Positions 1-11,600 of a DNA stretch of 64,000 nucleotides are shown piece after piece; positions within the stretch are counted from its first letter, which is position 1, and each line of letters opens with the position of its first letter. The stretch lies in NCBI RefSeq assembly GCF_036588685.1, contig NW_026963296.1, forward strand, positions 1,922,001-1,986,000, written 5' to 3'. The DNA is from Mytilus trossulus (Eukaryota; Mollusca; Bivalvia; Mytilida; Mytilidae). A program made the position numbers and the translations under genes. A model generated the notes under the pieces. That model did not search any database. It was not told where the DNA came from and saw only the letters and a list, made by a program, of their open reading frames with translations.

Positions 1-909
1 TTTGCTAAAATAATTATCAGAATAGAAAACAAATCATTTTTTATTTGTAACTTAGTATCAAATCCATACCTTCAAGCATAATAAAACATATATTTCCTGT
101 CACGTGAGGGATTCAAATTCACAGCCTCTGTGTTTAAATGCTAGTGATACAGCAGTTAGCTATAACTGACAAATTAATACACCGGGGTTTTCGATATCTC
201 GAAGTTTTATAAGTGGATCCACTGATTGCTGATATAATCAACTAAATGTTTGCCAGGACCCCTGCCCCACCCTAAATCCGCCTCTACCAAAAATCATTAT
301 CACAATGTATTTCCTTTTAAGTATAAATTATGTACAGGACGTACGATTTATAGATTAAGTTTCAAATATAATTATATAATATAATAATGTCTCAATATGT
401 GGTTAAATTCAATTTTGAAAATTGATATCACTGCAGCTTTTCAACAGTCAAGAAAAGCACACAATTCGCTATGTGAAATTTAAGAAAAAAAACAACATTG
501 AACGGTTAAATTATTTTATATTTCTTCATATGTAACGTTTATATTGTATGAGGTCAAACACGCGAAGCAATGCAGCAGAGGCGGATCAAGGAGGTGGTCC
601 ACCCGGTGCCGGTGACCACCCCCTGGGTTTGCAAAAATAGTGCACCATGTACCAAAAAATGGTGCACCTTGAACATTTTGAAAAATAAATTCGTCCATCA
701 AATCAATTTGTCTATCGTAATCCCCAGTCATAAAGTTGTAATTACTTACCTTAAGGCTAAATTTTTTAGTAACTTATACCCTCTTTCCTTCTTGAAACGC
801 CACAAATCAGCCCCCTCTGAAGTACCAACGACTTGTAATGGACCTAGCATTGATACGAATAAAAGTGATCAGATTAAAGGAACAACCCCGACTTACATAT
901 AAGAACAAA

Positions 910-1560
910 CGACATTGGTTTCGTAAAACAATCAACACGTAAATTAACAAACGAAGAGAAATTTAATTTGATAAGAAATCATTTCCAACCTGGAATAAAC
1001 TATAACTTTCCTATAAAAAAATATGCAGGAAAGAACAGACTGTTTCAGTTGAATTGGCTAAATCGCTATGATGGGCTAGTGTTATCACCTTCACAAGAAG
1101 GAGCTTACTGCATATACACTGTGCTCTGTTTGGGGTTGATAGTTTGGGAACATTATCATGCAAACCACTAACAGATATGCAAGTACAAGACTTAACGATC
1201 ATTTCAGTCGTGATGAGAAATCATGTAAAAAAGTCATACTAAAGCTAGAGCAAAAGCTCAACTTTTTCTTGACAATATTGAGCAAAGGACTACTGATATT
1301 CAAACATTTGTTGATAAAGCAAAGGAAAGTAACATTACTAAAACAAAACTTTTGGATACATGTCAGACAAGTTTTATTGAAAGGCATGACGTATTTGGTG
1401 TATTTTGTGGGTTGTATGAGACAATTATACTGTCTCTTAATGACATGTCTCAACGAAAGGAATTCAACAGGGAAACAAGTTCAGAATCAAAAACACTTTT
1501 TGACCGACAAAATAGATTTGCACTGATGCACGTGCATTACAATTTAGAGTTGGAACTTGA
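910..1560 (+). pseudogene. hAT transposase remnant (TTF-type zinc finger / ZMYM1-like), frameshifted and internally deleted
   Basis: One frame reads FNLIRNHFQPGINYNFP, then GKNRLFQLNWLNRYDGLV and SQEGAYCIY. This is the TTF-type zinc-finger region that starts ZMYM1-like hAT transposases. Frame shifts follow, after which DHFSRDEKSCKK and then KLLDTCQTSFIERHDVF can be read in other frames. The last piece resembles the far end of the catalytic region, so most of the transposase core is missing. No functional product is possible. Confidence 0.55.
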
Positions 1561-1737
1561 TGTTATAGTTGACATTATGTATGTGCCTGTCCCAAGTCTG
1601 GAGCCTGCAATTCAGTGGTTGTCGTTTGTTTATGTGTTACATATTTGTTTTTCGTTAATTTTTTTTACATAAATAAGGCCGTTAGTTTTCTCGTTTGAAT
1701 TGTTTTACATTGTCTTATTGGGGCCTTTTATAAATGA

Positions 1738-1862
1738 CTATATGCGGTATGGGCTTTGCTCATTGTTGAAGGCCGTACGGTGACCTATAATTGTTAATGT
1801 TTGTGTCATTTTGGTCTCTTGTGGATAGTTGTCTCATTGGCAATAATACCACATCTTCTTTT
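1738..1862 (-). repeat. Mussel interspersed repeat ('gatgtggtat' family), inverse orientation
   Basis: Reads 'tatgcggtatgggctttgctcattgttgaaggc' through 'agttgtctcattggcaataataccacatcttc'. The same unit recurs many times in this window on both strands, so it is a high-copy interspersed element. It lies inside the decayed hAT element. Confidence 0.7.
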
Positions 1863-2234
1863 TTATATGTTTGCATGCAGGCATCCTAGAAAAATGAAAT
1901 CGGAATCAATTTTATAAATAATGTTTAACTTTTGTCTTCTATAGTTGTAGCTATTTTCATGATACCAATAAAAATTGAATTTTAATTTAAGATTTCAAAA
2001 GGTGACCACCCCCTAATAAATTCCTGGCTCCGCCCCTGATTTTGCATGTGGTTTGTAAATTTGATTAATGCTTTTTGTGTTTTTTGTTAAATATTTGTTT
2101 GTTTTGAGATTGTGACACATTGATTACTGCTGTACCTATAATTTAACCTATATATGTCTGATTTGTTTGTTTTGTTGTTTTGTTGTCCATCCGTTTGCTG
2201 TGTTTTATCATTTAATTTTGCCATTTGATGAGGG

Positions 2235-3173
2235 CCCCCTTATGAAATTGAAAATGTTGCTGCAGCATTGCCGCAGCGTTGCGGCTTTATAGCTGCAACC
2301 TAATCAGGTTGCCAGAGGATTGTTGTCGGAGTAGTGCCGGATGATGCTGCTAGCGGCATTGTTCTGGCATCATTGCGACACTAATTTCTTTCAAAATTAA
2401 TGAGCACCACAATATAGCCAGAAAATTTGATGATGTCATTTCCTGCGTTTTTAGCTATTCCCTGTACTAGTGTGTTAGAAATCCACCATGTTGCTTGTGA
2501 TTATAACTGTATTGAAGAATTTTGTGTTCTAGCTGGGTTTTTTTTTGGGGAAGATTTGAAGACTTGTAAGTAAACACATATCAAGTAATTGCATGTATAG
2601 AAAAGATCAATCTTGCATTGTGTATTTCAATAACATGGCCTCATCTGAGTTCACTATACATGTATCGGTGAAGTTTGTGGTTTTTTTTTTTGCAGCAGTT
2701 CAATTGCATACTTGTAGTTTGGTAAATAACACAATATTATATGCTAAACTTAGGGCACATTAAAAATGTTCATTATTTTTTATGCAGATACCGATGACAT
2801 TTATTTTATGTGCTTGTGCATAAACATTTATAATGCATGAATGCATGTCATATATATGCATTGCCAACTTGTTTTTGCTGGCACAATACATTTTATACAA
2901 AGAACGGCCTATTTGCATGTTTTGTCACTAAAATGATGCAAGAATATAGCCGTATTAGCGCCGCAACAGCGTCACAATCATAATGCCAGAAAACTAATTT
3001 GCATACGAAATACGCTATAGCCGCATCAGTGCCGCAACATGAGGCCAGAATATTGCCGCAACGGTGCCAGAATATAGCCGCAATTATGGTGCCAGAAAAC
3101 TAATTTGCATACGAAATATGCTATCGCTGCATTGAAGCCTATGTGCCAGAGGGCTTATATTTCCATAAGGGGG
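2235..3173. mobile_element. 939-bp TIR element nested in an older mussel repeat
   Basis: The ends are CCCCCTTATGAAAT and the inverse of CCCCCTTATGGAAAT. Internal sequence has many GCCGCAAC-type short repeats and two copies of GCCAGAAAACTAATTTGCAT (about 2981 and 3088). The flanks 'gatgaggg' and 'actttcc' join into a continuous repeat (gccatttgatgaGGGACTTTCC), which shows the insertion point. There is no coding capacity, so it is non-autonomous. Confidence 0.6.
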
Positions 3174-3199
3174 ACTTTCCATTTTTAATTTTCTCCGAG

Positions 3200-4190
3200 T
3201 TCGGTATTTTTGTGTTTTTATTTTTAAACTCATCAAAAGACAGTAATTGTACTTAATCAATATTATAAATCGGACCGCATACCCGGAATACAATATAAAT
3301 AAGTAATTTGAATACACACTTTTGTCACAGTCTTATACACAAAATGTCATCTTTGTCACTATAATAACAGTACACACATGTGACAACACTAACGTAATTA
3401 AATTGTATAATGACAATAATATTCCACACTCCCCCTCAACAAAATGACGTATGATATCTATATCAAAGATGTATATACCATCCATATAAATAATATAAAA
3501 CAACATACAATAAACAAGCCTTAAAAGCATGTACATATCACAAAGTGAAGTTGAATAGCAACACATTATATTGTATGTATGTTGATTTAGACAAGTAATA
3601 TAATGATGAAATAGGTTTTTTACACTTGTAAAGGATTACTATTCAGGTAACATCTGCGAGGCATTGATTTTTAGTCATCTCTTTTACTGGCTTAATAATT
3701 TTCTTCGTTTTCTTGTAAATAAAGGATAATTTAACATTTCATTTAATTTAGGTAAGTTTTTATATTAACTGAGGTTATATAATTAAATAGTTGTAATCGT
3801 AATATAATTGATAAATTAAAAATACTATGTTTTCACTGAAATAAATATTTATATACTACCCAGGACTTTTTCATATGTGTTATAAATATCATCTCGGGCG
3901 TGGTGTAAAATAAATAGTTAACTTGTATGTGTTGTAATACAAATTTTGCTACATTATTTACGGAATCCTTTTTTCTTTGCTTGCTTTAAAAAAAATAAGT
4001 TCATTGTATTTTAATAATAAGTTATCAATTAAAACATTTTCATAGAATGATATCAATTGATATTTTAGAGGAATATAGGTATTGTTATTTCTAAAACACA
4101 TATTCTTTCAATAATAAACACACATAAGACTAACAGACAAAAACAGTGCACAAAAACAACATCGAATATAAAGACTGAGCAACACGAAAC
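3200..4190. other. A+T-rich sequence without recognised features
   Basis: The continuation of the mussel repeat interrupted by the 2235-3173 element runs to about 3230. After that, nothing beyond A+T-rich unique-looking DNA is visible. Confidence 0.5.
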
Positions 4191-4261
4191 TCATCAAAAG
4201 CTGCATGGGTTGGTTGCAGGTGGCACGTGTGATTTCCTAGTCCATAAGGATAAACTTGTTG

Positions 4262-4397
4262 ATTTTTTGTTGTTGTTGTTGGTGGTGTTGGTGGTGTTGG
4301 TAGTGTTTTTTGTTGGTGTTGGTGGTGTTTTTGTTGTTGTTGTTGGTTTTTTTTCGTTTTTTCGTTGTTGTTTTTTTATTGGGGGGGGGGATGGTGG
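4262..4397 (+). repeat. G/T-rich simple repeat (GTTGTTGGT-like) ending in a G run
   Basis: Low-complexity GTT/GGT triplets run for about 130 bases, then T runs and a 10-base G run. The open frames in it on both strands are compositional artefacts. Confidence 0.85.
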
Positions 4398-4759
4398 GGG
4401 TAGTATTAACACTGATTGAAGTTTGCTGACAGTTTTGTTCAACGGATTAAAAGTTTAACGAACTACTTAGGAATCCAGATTGGTTCTATTCTATAAACAC
4501 TACACTGTATATGAATTCAGTAAGGTCAATACAGGTTATAACTGTATGACGCCATTAACAAGTCGACGGAAGCTTTCGTAATGATGGACTGTTTGTAGAT
4601 TGTGTCTTCATGATCATGTATGCTGTTAAAAGGCTTAAAATTATCTGGATACCTATTATAACTTTCAAGGTTATAGCAAAAACGCATAAAACACATCATC
4701 TCTTGCTCATCATTTTTCCTAACTTTAGTTTCTCTGGTTTAGCTTACAAACTTAAAGGA

Positions 4760-5100
4760 AAATTTGACATTAAGGGGCAACAACTCCTATAAGAAAACGT
4801 ATGACAGCTTTTGACCTAAATGAAGAAAAAAAAAGGTGAAATGTGTTCCATAAGGACAATAACTTTTATAACATTTTGTTTGAGAGTTAAAACGAAGATA
4901 AAAAAGGTAGACCTTTTTACATTCTGTATATGTCTGCCCCGTGTGATTTTCTGTATTTAATGTTGAAGTTTGGTTGAATTTGACTAAGTAGTTTCAAAGG
5001 AGAAGATTGTTGTAAACGTTAACGGACGACGACACCGACGAACACCGGACGTCAAGAGATGAGAAAAGCTCACTGAGCCTATTGGGCCAGGTGAGCTAAA
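4760..5100 (+). repeat. Interspersed repeat ending in GGCCAGGTGAGCTAAAA
   Basis: Contains 'aaggggcaacaactcc' at its start and, near its end, 'acggacgacgacaccgacgaacaccgga' followed by 'aaaagctcactgagcc' and 'ccaggtgagctaaaa'. This is the typical tail of a repeat widespread in bivalve genomes. No protein is encoded. Confidence 0.5.
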
Positions 5101-7990
5101 ATCTTAATTGTAATAAGTAAAATAAAAAATTTGACAAAGGCCTGAAATCATGCTGAAATGATGAAAAGTTAAGGTTAAGATCATGTAACAACTTGTATTA
5201 CAAAGGACCCCAGGATGACAAAAAAGGGAAATATGAAATTAATTACTCGGTTAAAAGGTAAATTGTGCAGCAAATGTATTCTTCCTTGTATATGCCACAA
5301 ATTTTTAATTTCACACTTTCACAAACGAGGACAATGTGGAGCAGGCGCGGATCCAGCCATTTTGAAAATTGTCGGGTTTCCAACCCCTGAAACCCTATAA
5401 AATGTTCGTGTATTTAAAAAGAAATCAACATAAAAAAAGTTTAAAATGAATAAAAAAAGAAAAAGGGCATGGTGTTCAAAACCTTAGTACGTCATGAAAC
5501 GTTCGTGTAATTTAAAAGAAATAAACATAAAAAGGTTAAGAATAAATCGAAAAAAAGGGGGTTTCAACTCAAAGAACACTCCTACACCCCCATTCCCGGG
5601 ATCCAACAAGGCCACAAAAACAAGAAAACATTAAACCTAGATGTGGTCACAAATTCATTTATGTATGGTGGGTATGGTTGAAGAGTATGCATCACAGGCT
5701 TTTAGAGGTATCATACAAATAACCATGCCAAAAGTCGGATAGATAAAACAGACAAGGTACAAGGGAAGTGCAAAACAAATATGGAAACAAAAGTCTATTA
5801 TTATTGATAACGAATAAATTTTTCATTGCTATTTCACGATCACACCTTAATAGTGAAATTCAATAAGATTTTATCCATACATCGTGACTTCAAGGAGGTG
5901 AATATTAATTACTAAGCATCATAGGGAGTTCATTGAAATTAAGTTGGATAAAAAGTGATCAGGAATTTGATCTTTAATGATCATTGATGTGGTAGTATAT
6001 ATAAATATTGAAATAAGAAGATGTGGTATTATTGCCAATTAGAACACAATTTACCAAAAAAGACGTAGATGTTAGCAATGTTGTCACTGTACGTCCTTCA
6101 ACAATCAGCAAAACCATGACTTTGGATAGGCACATAGAGAATGTGGCGTCCGGGTCAAATATGTTTGTTACCCCCTCCCCCCAAAAAAAACAACTCCACG
6201 AAATAGAGAAAAAAATATCCCCAAATTAACGGTCTAAGAGTACTATGAGTTATTTAAAGTGACTGTCTCAAGTCAGAGAGATATTTTACATGTAATCTTT
6301 ATGGAGAAAGTATGCTATTTCTCCACTTGGAGCTACAAAAATGAAAGGGAAATAGACATATGGTTGCTTTAGATTTCGTAAGGCCCGCATTTAAACCATT
6401 ACCAAAGTAGAGAAACTGTTTGCCTGCCGGTTTTCGGGTGTAAATACGTAACCACGCCCTGAAGGATATTAATGTCACCATTGAAAAAACACTAGGATTT
6501 TTTTTATTATTATTCTATTTTGGTAATCATATTCAATACGAATACTCAAATATAATTAACGGTTCTCGTCCTGAACATGCATGAAATATTTGCCACTGAA
6601 CGTTAAGAAAACCAATCAATCGTTGCACACGGAATTATCAAAAGCGGTGCCACATTCACGTGAGACCAATCGTTTTGAATGCTTAAATAAAAATAATAAG
6701 AGCTTAAAAAGGACAAAGCACACTTTCATTTTTAATTTTAAAGTTGGCAGAAGATGTTCCGCAATTAGTAAATTCATCACGAAATAAGATTAGTTCAACA
6801 AAGACAGTAAATTATTTTTGAGAAGATGCATTTATTCGTTACTTTTGATTGATCTATTTTTTTCTCTTTTTTTTTCTTTTTTTTGCCTTTTTTGTAGTAT
6901 TTATTCTATAAACCCCATACAGACTAACATAAATCCTTTCACAAAAAATATATCATGAAAGCAATTTGAATTTAAATTGATATTATTTATGCAATTGATT
7001 TGAAGAAAGATAACAATAGATTCATTTAACAACAGAGTATTCGTTTACATGTTTACGTGCATGTTTTGTTGTCTATAAATGTCATAACAACCAAACTTTA
7101 ATAACAAAATAAAAATTTTCAAAACATGTCGACATTCATTTAAAATATTTTTATGAAAACTTTGCGACAGATGGCTGTAATTCGCTTGATAGAAATCAAT
7201 ATAAACATTATTATTGAGGGGGTGAAAGATTTCGTGCAACGTGTTTTGCCAATTTTATTTCACGTGCAGCCGTGAAAAGGTTCGTTATTCGCCGTGGTTC
7301 GTGAAATCGGTAAAATTTAAAGATTAACACGCACGAAATTTGTTATTGTTCGTTCGAAGTGAAATATCAATTTTATTTTAATTTAAGCGTTCTTCCGTGT
7401 AGATACCCCCCTTTAAGACCCTCATTATTGTTCAAAGTAACCACGTATTCATACGCCCCTTTGAAATCAATGAGAAATTATAAGATCCATTATAAACGTT
7501 GTTGGGTTACAATGTAAGAATTTCAATTTTTGTAACACCTCATCCGACTGTGACTTGTGATGAGTTTGTGCGTTACATGTATATGTATCAGCTTGTAGCT
7601 AAATGTCAATTACATGCATCGGATTTCATATTGATATGTGTAAATATATGTGTTAGTCTAGAATCGATTCGGCGATGACAAGAATTACAAAAACTTAATG
7701 ATGAATATCATCATATCCCCCCCCCCCCCCCTGAAAAAAAATTCAAATAAATAAAATTATTATTCCTTTGGATAGTACAACATTACATTGTTAATTGTTC
7801 CAGTTTGACATATTAGACCATAATTCTCATAATACATTTATTTAACAGTTAAAGCATGTCTTCAATATGAATGAACTATTTGCCCCTGGACTAGTGAATC
7901 AACACCAAATGCGTTAACCAAGTAAGGAGTGATTGCATGTACCAAATAAAGAACATATTAAACTTTATTGGTTTACTTTTGCACATTATC
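5100..7990. other. Gene-free stretch with repeat fragments
   Basis: 5344-5600 has two facing 'ggatcc' MITE-like ends with 'aatgttcgtgtatttaaaaagaaat' repeated twice. 6015-6110 is a partial 'gatgtggtat' copy. 7721-7732 is a C run. No supported gene. Confidence 0.5.
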
Positions 7991-8002
7991 ATGCGGACTT
8001 GG

Positions 8003-8470
8003 ATGGAGAGTTGTCTCATTGACACTCATACCACATCTTCTTACATCTATATATTTGATACTTGTCTTCGATCAACCCCGGACTCGGACCCCTCCTAAAC
8101 TGAGTTTTACTATGTGTATTGCTGTGTGTTTCTTTATTCAAGATTGATTCGATGTATACAGGGGGAGGGTTGATATCGTACAAAACATGTTTACCCCCAA
8201 CGATTTGTTGTGCCTGTCCCATACCAGGAGCCTCTGGTTTTTTAAAGTCTCTTATGCTTTATATTTTAATTCATTTATTCATTTTGGAGTTTAGTATGAA
8301 GTCCTTTTTTCACTGAACTAGTACACATTTTTATTTAAGGGCCAGGTGAGGCCCCTCCTCGGGTGCGGAATTTTCTCGCTGTGTTGAAGACCCATTGGTG
8401 GCATTCGGCTGTTGTCTTGTCTTTGGTCGGGTTATTGTCTCTTTGATATATTCCTCATTTGTATTCTTAA
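8003..8470 (-). repeat. Composite of two mussel interspersed repeats
   Basis: 8003-8042 is the inverse 'gatgtggtat' tail (agttgtctcattgacactcataccacatcttc). 8335-8470 is the inverse of the 'caaagagacaacaaccc...ggaggcgtcctt' family, also seen at 12172-12310 and 44112-44262. 8150-8240 is A+T-rich filler that only looks coding. Confidence 0.6.
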
Positions 8471-8675
8471 TTTTAACCATTAAAGATCGCTAAATGGGAA
8501 ACATGTACCAATATATCCTTTTATTCCTGAATTCAATTTAAATAGGCTCTGTTTCTTTCGATTTTCTTTATTTGGTTCCACATTGAATTCATCATCAAAA
8601 TCATAATATGAAATTCTGAAGTTCCGAATTATTTTGTAGGTTTAGTTTCTGTGTGCTGTCTATTCTAGTTCCATA

Positions 8676-11600
8676 ATGACTTTAGAGGAAGGTGGTCGGA
8701 GAACATGCATCAAAGTTACAATTATATTGGTCAACATACCAGTAGCGGTAAGTGAACAATTATCAGATCATCCCGGTCATTATACCTGTAGCGGTAAGTG
8801 AGCTATTATAACATATCATCCCGGTCACATACCAGTAGCGGTACGTGAACAATTATCGTATCATCCCGGTCAACATACCAGTAGTAGCGATAAGACACTA
8901 TTATAATATCATACCGGTCAACATACCAGTTGTGGTCAGTGAACTATAGCTATTATAATACAATCCCGGTTAACATACCAGTAGCAATAATCAACTATCA
9001 AATCATGAGGGTCAACATACCAGTATGTTCAGTGAACAATGATAATATCACACTGGTCAATATTTATGTATTTTGTTAAAGCAATGACGTGTTCCAATCA
9101 TATGACAATCTCTGACTATCGAGGATCCTGACTTTGAAGAGGCACATAACTATACTGCATATCTATTAAAACTATATAGTATTTGAAATGCTATTTGCGA
9201 CCCCAACCCTCATGGATTTTACCAACCCTCTATGTAGTTGCAGATGTGGTATAACTGATAATGAGACAACTCTCCATCAGAGACCATACAAATGCATAAC
9301 AGTTAACCACTTCATGATCAGTTCACTATTAGTCTAACTTATATTTGAAAAGTCAGTAGCAAACCATATAAAAGAGGGACGAAAGATACCAAAGGGACAG
9401 TCAAACTCATAAATCTAAAACAAACTGACAACGCCATGGCTAAATATGAAAAAGACAAACAGAAAAACAATAGTACACATGACACAACATAGAAAACTAA
9501 AGAATAAACAACACGAACCCCACCAAAAACTAGGGGTGATCTCAGGTGCTCCGGAAGGGTAAGCAGATCCTGCTCCACATAACTCCACGTAACTTATACT
9601 ATCCAAATTTTGGTGATCATATGAAAGAATTTAGTTAGGCGAGAGTGGGGCGCTCCATTTTTTTCTAATCTGATTTGTTTTCCTGTATTGTTAGTCTGTC
9701 ATCAAAACCTCTTTTTCAATAAAATACATTACAAGCATATTTGAAATATTTACGTTCAACATATTGTATTTTCTATGTACACTGAAATAAAAAAACATAT
9801 TAACCTTGGATTACATATGTCTATTAATTTGTCCTCTAGTCATCTTTGTTATGGACGTCAGCCAAACAAATGCAGTTGTCAGAGTCATGATTTGTATCTA
9901 CAGATTACATGTTATTATTCAAAATTTTAGATTTAAAAAAAAAATATAAATTAACTATATAAATACAAAACACCAGTATTGGATATTGTATTCAAGTTAT
10001 TTTTTTAAAAGCCCCCCCCCCCTTTTTTAACGTGGAATTGTATTGATGGAGGATAAATGCGTGTTACTACTTAATTAATTCATCAAAACCAAGATCGTTA
10101 TTTATTTAATTTTTTATTAAGTCTTACATTGCACGAATATTTACAATTTATGTTTCAGAAAGAAAGGATCGAAATTCAGTTGTTATTTTTACTGTCTTGA
10201 TCCATGATGTGTCACGAAATTAATGTAGTAATAAAATCCTACGTTCGTATCTTCTGTATATTACTAATGACACTTCAAACTTACTAAAGCGAATTTTAGA
10301 AAGAAATTAAAAACTATATGTATTTTTTTTTTTAACTTTCGAAAACATTCAATCAGACCTTAGATGTATTGTGTTCCAAAGCTCTTGGTGTTAGTAAAAA
10401 CATGAAACAATATAAAACTAAGCAGATGTGGTATGATTGCCAATGAAATTACTCTCCATCAGAGATCAAATGCATACTGTGGGTTCATTTTTTTTTGTGG
10501 GTACCAATTTTCATGGATTGAGGAACATTTTCCTTTTCGTGGATATTTGATTCCCCGGTTTTCCCAAAGTCTGCAACCATTTTTATATAGTGTTTGTAAT
10601 TCGTTGGGCATTGAAATTCGTGGTTCCAAATTCCCCTTGAAATACGCGAAAATTAATATCCAACGAATAATAATGAATCCACAGTATAGAATGTAACTTC
10701 AGGTCACCGTAAGTCTAACTTGCATTTGAAAAGTCATATTTATAATGCAGCTTTTTTCCGTTTTCAGCTGTTTGGTCTTGTTGCAGCCGGACTTGGGATA
10801 TGGATAGCTATGGATGACCCTAGCTTCATGCATTTTACACATCTGGATGAAATAGAACTGTTTGATACCTCCTATGTAAAGACTGGGTCATACATCATCG
10901 TTGCTGGTGGTTTTGGTGTAGCATTATTCGGTATACTGGGCATCGTAGCTGCAGCAACAGAGAGTATGATACTATTAGCTGCTGTACGTATTGTTAAATA
11001 AAGTAGGAAAATGTGGACTAATGTAAGGGACGACATAAAAAAAAAAAATTAAAGGATAGATAAAAACTCAATTGAAATAGTTTGGGTGGGGTGGAAGGGG
11101 TCAACACTGCTTCAAGTTTTGTTTAATTGATATCGATTGTATATATATATCCTTATTGGTCAATATTTTTTTTCCCAAATTAAGTTAAGAGGGGATAGAA
11201 GGGTCAGTGAAAAATTAAATGAATTAAGTCCTTTTTCATCCTACTTTGAACTTTTGATGTCGTACCTAATATGACTAATAAGGAACCCTAGAGACATTTG
11301 AATGTCTACGCTACAAATCCAGATTAATTTATTTCTTAGCCAAAGTCGCCTGGTACTAGTACTTTGAGGTAGCTTTATTCTTGAAATTTTGTTTTATTTA
11401 TTTATCGATAAGTTCGAAACTTATTTTCCATAAAACAAACGTCCTTATTAAACCATTTTCAAAAATAGTCTTAAGTTTTAGGGATATTTTGTAATATCAA
11501 AATGGTGTTTCACTTTTTGTTTCAGTATACAATGTTAATTGCGTTAGCGATGGCTGTTGAAGTAGCGGCAACAGTATTGGGAGTTGTTTTCAAACATACG

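Larger units (their letters stand above)
576..2038 (+). mobile_element. Decayed hAT-type transposon
   Basis: The left end CAGAGGCGGATCAAGGA and the right end, inverse of CAGGGGCGGAGCCAGGA, match the common hAT terminal form CAGGGGCGGATCCAG. No clean 8-bp duplication is visible, as expected for an old copy. Inside are broken transposase fragments (about 910-1560) and a later mussel repeat at 1738-1862. Confidence 0.55.

Noticed and set aside
570-902. 110-aa plus-strand open frame
   Set aside because: Begins inside the hAT terminal repeat and shows no domain; A+T-rich chance frame.
4194-4442. Open frames on both strands
   Set aside because: Translated GTT/GGT simple repeat.
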